DNA of 12,787 nucleotides. Source: Pseudomonadota bacterium. Lineage in GTDB: Bacteria > Pseudomonadota > Alphaproteobacteria > Ferrovibrionales > Ferrovibrionaceae. Made by a program: the position numbers and the translations under genes. The notes under the pieces are model-generated. The model saw nothing but the letters and a program-made list of their open reading frames with translations, was not told where the DNA came from and made no database searches. The stretch is from NCBI GenBank assembly GCA_021793055.1, contig JAJYTL010000064.1, positions 1-12,787 of the forward strand. Direction: 5' to 3'. Positions 5,657 to 12,787 of this stretch are shown here, piece after piece (the first letter of the stretch is position 1; each line of letters opens with the position of its first letter).

Positions 5657-6857
5657 CGTTCCGCTCGGGCGGCGCGCGGCGCCCGCCGTGTCCGAAGCGC
5701 CGGCCGGCGGTTTCGGGGTCTATGTCCACTGGCCCTTCTGCGCCTCGAAATGCCCCTATTGCGATTTCAACAGCCACGTGCGCGAGAGCGTCGATCAGGC
5801 CGCTTGGCACCGCGCCCTGCTCGCCGAGATCGATCATTTCGCGGCGCGCTATTTCGCGCCAGAGGCGCGGCCCGAGGTCGGCAGCATCTTCTTCGGCGGC
5901 GGGACGCCCTCGCGCATGGCGCCGGAAACCGTTGCCGCCGTGATCGCGCGCATCGGCGCTCGGTTCCCGCTTGCGCCCGACGTCGAGATCACGCTCGAGG
6001 CCAATCCGACCTCGACCGAGGCGGCGAAGCTGCGGGCCTTTCGCGCCGCCGGCGTCAACCGACTTTCCCTCGGCGTGCAGGCGCTGAACGATGCGGCGCT
6101 GCGCTTCCTCGGCCGCCAGCACGACGCCCGCGAGGCGCTTCAGGCCCTCGATCTCGCGCGGCGCGTCTTCACCCGCGTGTCCCTCGATCTGATCTATGCC
6201 TATCCCGGGCAAAGCGCGGCCAGCTGGCGCGACGAGCTCGCCCGGGCGCTCGAACTCGGCCTCGATCATCTGTCGCTCTATCAGCTCACCATCGAAGAGA
6301 ATACCGGCTTCCACGGCGCCGTCCGGCGCGGCGCCTTCACGCCGATGGACGACGACCGGCAAGCCGATCTCTATGAGCTGACCCAGGAGATCACCGCCGC
6401 GGCAGGCCTGCCGGCCTATGAGATCTCCAACCACGCGCGGCCGGGCGAGGCCTGCCGGCACAACCTGGTCTATTGGCGGACCGGCGCCTATCTCGGTCTC
6501 GGCCCCGGCGCCCACGGCCGCATCGCCGCAGGCGGCGAGCGCCTGGCCAGCCAGCAGGTGAGAAGCCCCGAGGCCTGGGCGGCGCAGGTCGCGCGCGAAG
6601 GCCACGGCACGCTGTCGGTCACGCCGCTCGGCGCAACGGAAGTGGCGCAGGAGTTCCTGATGATGGGCCTGCGTCTCGCCGAGGGCGTCGATCTGGCGCG
6701 GCTTCGCGCCCTCGCCGGCGACGCGGCGGTGCTCGATCCGCAAGCGCTGTCGCGGTTGCGGGCCGCCGGCTTCCTCGCGCTTACCGACGAGCGCCTGACG
6801 GTGACGCCCGCAGGGCGGCCGCTGTTGAACCGGCTCCTCGCCGAGCTTTTGCTTTAG
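5649..6857 (+). CDS. hemW: HemW, radical SAM haem chaperone (formerly annotated as coproporphyrinogen III oxidase-like)
   Basis: HemW is a radical-SAM protein that binds haem and delivers it to membrane respiratory enzymes; HemN, its paralogue, makes protoporphyrinogen. The [4Fe-4S] motif CASKCPYCDF gives Cys31, Cys35 and Cys38, followed by Phe40. The HemW pattern ends in CxF, whereas HemN has a further cysteine there. Other signatures are FFGGGTPS (about 81-88), EANPTS, NRLSLGVQALNDAALRFLGR, SLDLIYAYPGQS, LSLYQLTIEENTGF, YEISNHARPGEACRHNLVYW and YLGLGPGAHG. A C-terminal HemN_C-like winged domain ends the protein. I kept the TTG start at 5649 because GAGG lies about 6 bases upstream; a GTG at 5688 is the alternative and has no obvious ribosome site. 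The product has 402 residues with the TTG, slightly longer than E. coli HemW. It overlaps rdgB by 8 bases. Confidence 0.94.
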   Translation: MPDVPLGRRAAPAVSEAPAGGFGVYVHWPFCASKCPYCDFNSHVRESVDQAAWHRALLAEIDHFAARYFAPEARPEVGSIFFGGGTPSRMAPETVAAVIARIGARFPLAPDVEITLEANPTSTEAAKLRAFRAAGVNRLSLGVQALNDAALRFLGRQHDAREALQALDLARRVFTRVSLDLIYAYPGQSAASWRDELARALELGLDHLSLYQLTIEENTGFHGAVRRGAFTPMDDDRQADLYELTQEITAAAGLPAYEISNHARPGEACRHNLVYWRTGAYLGLGPGAHGRIAAGGERLASQQVRSPEAWAAQVAREGHGTLSVTPLGATEVAQEFLMMGLRLAEGVDLARLRALAGDAAVLDPQALSRLRAAGFLALTDERLTVTPAGRPLLNRLLAELLL

Positions 6858-6880
6858 CGCGGTGCCGCGCCGCCCATTTT
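6857..6880 (+). terminator. Hairpin at the hemW / lipoprotein convergent junction
   Basis: GCGCGG (6857-6862) is followed after TG by CCGCGC (6865-6870), then CGCCCA and TTTT (6877-6880). The two stop codons are only 21 bases apart, so this compact dyad is the only candidate for transcription termination between the convergent genes. The T-run is short and offset. Confidence 0.4.
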
Positions 6881-8239
6881 ACTCGCCGAGTTGCTGGAAC
6901 GAGCGCGGCGCCGGGTCGATCACCTTAAAGCCCGAGCGTTCCACCTGAAGCACGGCGAGACCGTACTGGGCCACCGAATCCGCGCCGAAGCGGAAAATGC
7001 CGTCATAGCCGGAAAAGCCGTTCGGGTTGGTGATCGCGCTCGCCGTGAAGGGCTGCGCCGGATCGCTCTTGACCAGCGCCGCCGCGAGCGCCACGGCGTC
7101 GTAGCCGAGGCTCGCCAGGCGCGGCGGCTTATAGGCGAAGATTCCGGCGAAGCGCGTCTGGAACCTTTGTACGAGATCGGGCGGCGAGCTCGCGAACCAG
7201 CCGCCGATCAGCCCCTGGCTGGCGCCGAGGCCGGCGACGTCCCATTGCCCGCTGCCGAGCAGGCGGGTCTTGCTTGGGTCGAGATCGTAATAGACGAGCA
7301 GCGCGGACAGGGTCTTCAGCCGGAGCCCCCCCTCGGGCAGAACCACGGCGTCGTAGCCGATGTCGCCGAGCGCGTCGGTGCCATCGAGGCGTTTCAGCGC
7401 CGCCTTGGAAAAGGCATCGTCGCGGCGCGCGAGCTTGGCCTTTTCCGCCATCAGCGCGCCATGGCGGGCGCTATAAGAGGTGAAGGCCTTGACGATGGCG
7501 GAGAGGTCGTTGGTCGAGGTGGCGTCCTCCGGATAGCTCGCAAGCTTGGTCACCGAGCCGCCGTCCTTCGCCACCGTCGCCTGCAGTGCCGCCACCACGG
7601 TCTTGCCATAGGCGGTATCCGGCGTCAGCGCGGCGAAGCGCGAGAGGCCCTGCGTGCGCGCGTAGCTGACCACGCGAACGATCTGCTCGCGCGGCGTGAA
7701 GCCCATGAGGTAGACGCCGTTGCCGGCCACGGCGCGGTCGTTGGAAAAGGCGATCACCGGCACGCCGCGGGCCTGCGCGAGCGGTGCCACGGCGGCCGCC
7801 GAGGTCGAGAACAGCGGCCCCAGGATGATCTCGGCGCCGGCGGCCAGGGCGGACTGCGCCGCCGCCGCCGCGCCGGCGGCGGTGCCATCGGTGTCGCGCG
7901 GCAGCAGCGTCAGGTTGTCGTTGCCGCTGTCGCTGATGGCAAGCTCGGCGGCCTGCAGCAGGGCCCGGCCGAGGGCCGCGTTGGCGCCCGACAGCGGCAC
8001 CAGAAAGCCGATATCGACCGCGGCCGGCCCGCCGGGCGGGGTCAGCTTCGGCGCGGCGGCTGAGGCCGGCGCGCCCGACGGCGCGGTGGATGGTGGCGCT
8101 TTCGCGGCCGGCAGGGGCTTGGCCGGCGCGACCGCGACCGGCGCGCGCGCGACTGGCCTCGGCGGATGGTTTCCCGGTAGGATTTGGCAAGCGGCGAGCG
8201 CCAGCACGGAGACGATGGCCACGGCGCGGAAAGGGCGAA

Positions 8240-8267
<28 letters not shown>
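6879..8267 (-). CDS. LppC/LpoA-type lipoprotein, penicillin-binding protein activator family (periplasmic-binding fold)
   Basis: The 462-residue protein has a signal peptide ending in the lipobox LAAC, with Cys27 as the lipidated residue. A Pro/Ala-rich linker spans about 30-75. A type I periplasmic-binding fold (PBP1-like, related to Leu/Ile/Val-binding proteins) then starts at DIGFLVPLSGANAALGRALL. It continues through EIILGPLFS, GVPVIAFSNDRAV, LTPDTAYGKTVV and SLGYDAVALAAALV. Gammaproteobacterial LpoA uses a similar domain to activate the peptidoglycan synthase PBP1A. This protein lacks the N-terminal TPR part of LpoA, so that role is uncertain and ligand binding is possible. The GTG at 8267 is chosen because GGGAGG lies 6 bases upstream. 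It is divergent from rsmI, an arrangement shared with E. coli lpoA (yraM)/rsmI (yraL). Confidence 0.88.
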
Positions 8268-9183
<916 letters not shown>

Positions 9184-9187
<4 letters not shown>

Positions 9188-9539
9188 CCGCCCGCCCGGC
9201 GGCGACCCGCGTCGGCCGCGCCGCCGAGGCGTTTTGCGCGCTCCTGCTCCGCCTCAAGGGCTATCGCGTCCTGGCGCGCAATTTTCGCGTGCCGCAGGGC
9301 GAGATCGACATTATCGCCCGGCGCGGCCGGGTCGTGTCTTCGTCGAGGTCAAGCGGCGGGACACGCTGGATCGGGCCTTGAACGCGGTCGCGGAACGCCA
9401 GCGGCGGCGCATCGCCCGGGCGGCGGCCTTTCTCGCCCGCCGCCCGCTGCCGGCCGGCCTCGACCTCCGCTTCGACGTCAAGACTGTGGTGCCGGGCCGC
9501 TGGCCGCGCCATATTATGGATGCGTGGCGCCTGCCCTAG
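9184..9539 (+). pseudogene. yraN: YraN / UPF0102 nuclease-fold protein, broken by a one-base frameshift
   Basis: The first part, from the ATG at 9184, reads MTARPAATRVGRAAEAFCAL and then GYRVLARNFRVPQGEIDIIARRGRVV, a clear UPF0102 N-terminus. After about 9336 the family sequence continues one base back, in the frame that reads VFVEVKRRDTLDRALNAVAE, RQRRRIARAAAFLARRP and LDLRFDVKTVVPG, to a TAG at 9537-9539. In the first frame the peptide degenerates and stops at 9381. Restoring one base near 9334-9340 would give a normal product of about 118 residues. UPF0102 proteins have a restriction-endonuclease-like (PD-(D/E)xK) fold with residues E/D...D...ExK, and the break falls between the D of GEIDII and the ExK of VEVK. 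It may be a true mutation or a sequencing or assembly error. The start overlaps the rsmI stop by ATGA. Confidence 0.88.
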
Positions 9540-9597
9540 GCCGCCGGCGCCGGGCGCGTGCCGGGGCGCGCCGGCAAGTCTCGAGCAGGAATGCGGG

Positions 9598-10422
9598 ATG
9601 GAGCGAGACTCCGAGATCGCCAACTATCTCAAGCGCGTCGGCCGCATGCCGGACGCCGAGATCGATATCGCCGAGACGGCACTGGCGCTGGCGGCGCTCG
9701 ACGTGCCGGGCGTGTCGCTCGGCCCCTATCGCGAGCATCTCGCGATGCTGGGCGCGGCGCCGGGCTCGCGGCCGGCCGCGAACGCGGTCGATCAGGCGGA
9801 GGCGCTGCGCTGGGCGATCCACGACCGCTTCGGCTACGAGGGCGACGCGCTCACCTACGACGATCCCGAAAACGCCAATCTCATGCGTGTCATCGATCGC
9901 CGCAAGGGCCTGCCGGTCGCGCTCGGCATTCTCTACATTCATGCCGGCCGCTGCCAAGGCTGGCGCGTCGCGGGCCTCGTCTTTCCCGGCCATTTTCTCG
10001 TCTCGGTCACCGTCGGCCGTGACCGGCTGGTGCTCGATCCCTTCGCCGGCGGCCGCCGTCTCGACGCCGAGGCGCTGCGCGCCCTGGTGAAGAAGATCAT
10101 GGGCGAAGGCGCGGCGTTGCGGCCGGAATACACCGCTAGCGCCGGTAGCCGCAATGTCCTGCTTCGGTTGCAGAACAACCTGAAGAGCCGGGCCTTGACC
10201 GCGCACAAGCCGCAACGCGCCGTCGAGGTGCTGAAGTCGATGGTGACCATCGCGCCCGAGGAGGCGACGCTGTGGCACGAGCTCGGCAACGTCGAGGCCG
10301 AGCTCGGGCAATTGCAGGGCGCGCGCCAGGCCTTCGAGGCGGTGGTTCGGCTCGCCCCGGCGGCGGCTCTGCGCGAGGACGCCTTGCGCCAGATCGACGT
10401 CTTGCGCCGCCGGTTGAACTGA
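9598..10422 (+). CDS. SirB1-family transglutaminase-like protein with C-terminal TPR
   Basis: The 274-residue protein carries the SirB1 (transglutaminase-like) core. LRWAIHDRFGYEGDALTYDD is followed by NLMRVIDRRKGLPVALGILY (from residue 94), then GWRVAGLVFPGHFLV and LVLDPFAGGRRL. A TPR-like pair of helices at about residues 207-262 (AVEVLKSMVTIAPEEATLWH, LGNVEAELGQLQGARQAFEA) completes it. The core resembles papain-like folds, but I cannot confirm a catalytic Cys; a Cys (Q-G-W context) and the His of PGHF are present. The biochemical role of the family is not established. The ATG at 9598 is preceded by AGGA (9587-9590) at 7 bases; the frame extends upstream to 9520, over the yraN end, without family similarity. 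It lies between yraN and gshB, an association seen in other alphaproteobacteria. Confidence 0.88.
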   Translation: MERDSEIANYLKRVGRMPDAEIDIAETALALAALDVPGVSLGPYREHLAMLGAAPGSRPAANAVDQAEALRWAIHDRFGYEGDALTYDDPENANLMRVIDRRKGLPVALGILYIHAGRCQGWRVAGLVFPGHFLVSVTVGRDRLVLDPFAGGRRLDAEALRALVKKIMGEGAALRPEYTASAGSRNVLLRLQNNLKSRALTAHKPQRAVEVLKSMVTIAPEEATLWHELGNVEAELGQLQGARQAFEAVVRLAPAAALREDALRQIDVLRRRLN

Positions 10423-10472
10423 CGCCGCGGCGGCCGGCGGATCGCGCCTTCCGGTGCGAGGGCAGGCGGCGC

Positions 10473-10478
10473 TATAGT
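10473..10478 (+). promoter_or_regulatory. Possible -10 box for gshB (TATAGT)
   Basis: TATAGT lies in an otherwise GC-rich 106-base gap between the SirB1-like gene and gshB. A weak TTCCGG (10449-10454) is 18 bases upstream. Transcription would start near 10485, about 44 bases before the gshB start. gshB may also be read through from upstream. Confidence 0.35.
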
Positions 10479-10528
10479 GCTGGCGCGCTTTTCCTCCGCG
10501 ACGCTTTTCCAGCAGGAGCCCGCCGCCC

Positions 10529-11491
10529 GTGACTCTCGCCGTTGCCATCCAGATGGATCCGATCCAGCACATCAACATCGAGACGGATTCGACCTTCGTC
10601 CTCGCGCTCGAAGGCCAGGCGCGCGGCCACGATCTCTACTATTACCTGCCCGAGCACATGTCCTACGGCGAGGGCGTCGTGCGCGCCAAGGTGCGCCGCC
10701 TCAAGGTCCGGCGCGAACCCGGCAACCATTTCACCGTCGGGTCGTTCGAGACCCGCGACCTCGCCACCTTCGACGTCATCCTGATGCGCCAGGACCCGCC
10801 CTTCGACCTCACCTATATCACCGCCACCCATCTTCTCGAGCGGCTGCATCCGAAGACGCTCGTGGTTAACGATCCGGCCGAGGTGCGGAACGCGCCGGAG
10901 AAGATTTTCGTCACCCGGTTTCCCGATCTCATGCCGCCGACGCTGGTGAGCCGCGATGCGGACGAGATCGCGGCCTTTCGCGCAACCCATGGCGATATCG
11001 TGATCAAGCCGCTTTTCGGCGCCGGCGGTTCGGGGGTCGTGCGCCTGAAGCCGGACGACGAGAACCTCTCCTCGCTGCTCGAGCTGTTCGGCCAGATCTC
11101 GCGCGAGCCGGTGATGGCGCAGCGCTATCTGCCGGAGATCCGCGACGGCGACAAGCGCATCGTGCTGATCGACGGCGAGCCGGCGGGGGCGGTGAACCGG
11201 GTGCCGAAGGCGGGCGAGGCGCGGGCCAATCTTCATGTCGGCGGCACCGCGCTTGCCAGCCGGCTGACCCCGCGCGAGCGCGAGATCTGCGCCGCCATCG
11301 GGCCGGAATTGCGCCGCCGCGGCCTGATCTTCGTCGGCATCGACGTGATCGGCGGCTATCTCACCGAGATCAACGTCACGTCGCCGACCGGCTTGCAGGA
11401 AATCGACCGCTTCGACGGCGTCTGCCTCGAAGGGCAAATCTGGGATGCGATCGAGCGCATCCGCCAAAGCCCTGGCCCGGCAGCGGGTTAG
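10529..11491 (+). CDS. gshB: Glutathione synthetase
   Basis: GshB is the ATP-grasp ligase that joins gamma-glutamylcysteine and glycine in the second step of glutathione synthesis, in the cytoplasm. The 320 residues compare with 316 in E. coli. The N-terminus (VTLAVAIQMDPIQHINIETD) matches the family MDPIxxINxxxDS signature. The nucleotide-binding loop DIVIKPLFGAGGSGVVRL starts at residue 156, with VMAQRYLPEIRDGDKRIVL and the metal-site motif EINVTSPTGLQEI near residue 280 downstream. I keep the GTG at 10529; AGGAG (10514-10518) precedes it by 10 bases, a slightly long spacing. An ATG at 10553 would cut off the first beta strand. The gene is followed by an unrelated chemoreceptor gene after 169 bases. 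Confidence 0.97.
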   Translation: MTLAVAIQMDPIQHINIETDSTFVLALEGQARGHDLYYYLPEHMSYGEGVVRAKVRRLKVRREPGNHFTVGSFETRDLATFDVILMRQDPPFDLTYITATHLLERLHPKTLVVNDPAEVRNAPEKIFVTRFPDLMPPTLVSRDADEIAAFRATHGDIVIKPLFGAGGSGVVRLKPDDENLSSLLELFGQISREPVMAQRYLPEIRDGDKRIVLIDGEPAGAVNRVPKAGEARANLHVGGTALASRLTPREREICAAIGPELRRRGLIFVGIDVIGGYLTEINVTSPTGLQEIDRFDGVCLEGQIWDAIERIRQSPGPAAG

Positions 11492-11599
11492 GACACGGCA
11501 GCGGTGCGGCCGCGCGCCCAACGCAACCGTCACGATAAAAATCCCCCCCGTTAATCCTGTCTTAAACAGATCGGCGCCAGAGTCGGGCACCGTCTTCGG

Positions 11600-11633
11600 G
11601 GCCGGGGGGCCGGCCTTGCGGGCGAAGCGCCCG
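11600..11633 (+). other. Two consecutive GC hairpins upstream of the HBM chemoreceptor
   Basis: GGCCGG (11600-11605) pairs with CCGGCC (11610-11615) around GGGG. CGGGCG (11619-11624) pairs perfectly with CGCCCG (11628-11633) around AAG. They lie 27-60 bases before the chemoreceptor ATG. With no T-run behind them they are not obvious gshB terminators. They could attenuate gshB read-through or shape the chemoreceptor leader. Confidence 0.4.
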
Positions 11634-11660
11634 TTCAAGCCCAACTCTTGGAGTTTCGTC

Positions 11661-12787
11661 ATGGGGAAACGTCGCATCCTGCACTTGGACCTTTCGCGGT
11701 TCAAGATTTCCACGCGTATCTTTGCCGGGTTCGTGTCGGTCTTGGTGCTTCTCGCGGCGACCGGCGTCATCGGCCTCTACGCCCTCCGGTCCGTCGACAC
11801 GCGCTTCCAGGCCTATGCCCAGAATTTCTCGGTGGCCGAGTTGGCGATGCGGATGCAGAGTGACGTTCTCACGCTACGCCATGCCGCGACCGCCTACGCG
11901 CAAAACGGCGGCCGCGACCACAAGCAGGACGAATCGAGCGCGCAATGGCGCATCGGCAATGATATTTCCGCCGCCTTGGCGCAAAAGCTCAACCCCAAGA
12001 CGGAACGCCTGTTCAAGGAATTTAAAGGCAAGGTCGGCGATTTTCAGAGCACGTTCGAGAACGTCGTCCAGACCCGCAAGGAACTTGGCTTCCTGACCGA
12101 CAAGCTGGTCGGCAAGAACCCCGCCGTTATCGCCACGCAGATCGACGACGTGATCAAGGAGGCCATGGCCGAGAGCAACAACATGGGCGCGATGTCCTTC
12201 CTCGGCTACAGCTCGGAGCTCAAGGTCCACTACGCCAGGCTCTCCGGCTACGTCAGCGAGTATGTCGCGACCAAGGATCCGGCCCTGCGCGAAAAGGCGA
12301 CGAAGGAATTCGTCAAGGTCACCGGCCTGCTCCACGAATCGGATCAGGATCTCACCACGCCGAAGCTCAAGCCGATGATCCAGAATCTGGAGAAGAATTT
12401 CGGCGTCTACCAGAACTCGTTCGACGCCTTCATCAGCGCCCTGACCAACATCGGCGCCCTCGAGAGCAACACGCTGGTGCCGCGCGCCATGTACATGGAT
12501 GCCGCGGCGGTTAGCGTGCGCAAGATCGCGGTCGACAAGACCAAGCAGATGTACGCCGCCGCGAACTCGATGATGCTGCGGGCGCGCCTGACGATGCTGA
12601 TCCTGGTCGCCGCCAGCCTGTTCTTCGGCGTGCTCTTCCAATGGATCATCGCGCGCAGCATCACCAAGCCGCTCAAGGCGATCACCGATGTAGTGCAACG
12701 CCTGGCCGGCGGCGACCGGAACGTAGAGATCACGGGGGTCGAGGCGAAGGACGAGATTGGCGCGATGGCGCGTGCGTTCCAGGTATT
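11661..12787 (+). CDS. Transmembrane methyl-accepting chemotaxis protein, helical (HBM-like) sensor and HAMP (partial, runs off right edge)
   Basis: The frame from the ATG at 11661 stays open to the window end (375 codons). After a short cytoplasmic start (MGKRRILHLDLSRFKISTRI) the first membrane helix is FAGFVSVLVLLAATGVIGLY, at about residues 22-41. A mostly helical periplasmic region of about 265 residues follows. Its length and helical character fit the helical bimodular (HBM) sensor type, although this is not proven. The second membrane helix lies at about 310-333 (LTMLILVAASLFFGVLFQWI), then a HAMP domain begins (ARSITKPLKAITDVVQRLAG, with DEIGAMARAFQ). The signalling domain lies beyond the window. 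GGAG at 11650-11653 precedes the ATG by 7 bases. Several HBM receptors bind TCA-cycle acids, but this one's ligand cannot be inferred. It lies 169 bases past gshB, so it probably has its own promoter. Confidence 0.92.
   Translation, partial: MGKRRILHLDLSRFKISTRIFAGFVSVLVLLAATGVIGLYALRSVDTRFQAYAQNFSVAELAMRMQSDVLTLRHAATAYAQNGGRDHKQDESSAQWRIGNDISAALAQKLNPKTERLFKEFKGKVGDFQSTFENVVQTRKELGFLTDKLVGKNPAVIATQIDDVIKEAMAESNNMGAMSFLGYSSELKVHYARLSGYVSEYVATKDPALREKATKEFVKVTGLLHESDQDLTTPKLKPMIQNLEKNFGVYQNSFDAFISALTNIGALESNTLVPRAMYMDAAAVSVRKIAVDKTKQMYAAANSMMLRARLTMLILVAASLFFGVLFQWIIARSITKPLKAITDVVQRLAGGDRNVEITGVEAKDEIGAMARAFQV

Noticed and set aside
5604..6743. 379-codon minus-strand open frame opposite hemW
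   Set aside because: Shadow of hemW: low-complexity charged composition and no domain.
8090..8239. ATG at 8090 as the rsmI start
   Set aside because: The added 50 residues are Arg/Pro-rich shadow sequence of the opposite lipoprotein gene and are not RsmI-like; the GTG at 8240 has a good ribosome site.
10472..11770. 432-codon minus-strand open frame across gshB and the following gap
   Set aside because: It is antisense to gshB, whose motifs are unambiguous. The frame has shadow-like composition and no family signature.

Overview
The window looks like chromosomal DNA from a GC-rich alphaproteobacterium, most like Rhodospirillales. The gene order supports this: hrcA-grpE divergent from rph-rdgB-hemW, then a periplasmic lipoprotein divergent from rsmI-yraN-(SirB1-like)-gshB. 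Two chemoreceptor genes flank this housekeeping block. Taxonomy is inferred from gene order and protein character; no search was run.

Layout, left to right. Positions 1-170 (minus) hold the 5' end of a Crp/Fnr-family regulator with an FNR-type cysteine cluster, cut by the window edge. Positions 171-683 are a divergent control region. It contains a strongly AT-rich island (28 G/C in 301-420) with two perfect palindromes, and a structured leader. Positions 684-2342 encode a soluble chemoreceptor with two tandem PAS domains. A GC-rich inverted-repeat zone separates it from the convergent grpE (2474-3073), which lies downstream of hrcA (3120-4154) in a heat-shock operon on the minus strand. A short divergent promoter region follows, then a tightly packed plus-strand operon: rph (RNase PH), rdgB (dITP/XTP pyrophosphatase) and hemW (radical-SAM haem chaperone).

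A convergent junction at about 6858-6878 leads to a minus-strand LppC/LpoA-type lipoprotein (6879-8267). Its 5' end appears to overlap that of divergent rsmI (8240-9187). rsmI overlaps yraN (9184-9539) by ATGA, and yraN carries a one-base frameshift in this sequence. A SirB1-like transglutaminase-fold protein with a TPR (9598-10422) and gshB (10529-11491) follow. The window ends inside a second, membrane-bound chemoreceptor (11661 to the right edge) with a helical periplasmic sensor and HAMP domain.

Functional themes are proteostasis control (hrcA, grpE), RNA and nucleotide housekeeping (rph, rdgB, rsmI), haem, envelope and glutathione metabolism (hemW, the lipoprotein, gshB), and sensing of redox or chemical cues (FNR-like regulator and two chemoreceptors). 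No mobile element, CRISPR array, rRNA or tRNA was seen. No clearly new multi-gene system is evident. The most notable points are the AT-rich palindromic control region, the mosaic PAS duplication, the yraN frameshift and the overlapping divergent starts of the lipoprotein gene and rsmI.
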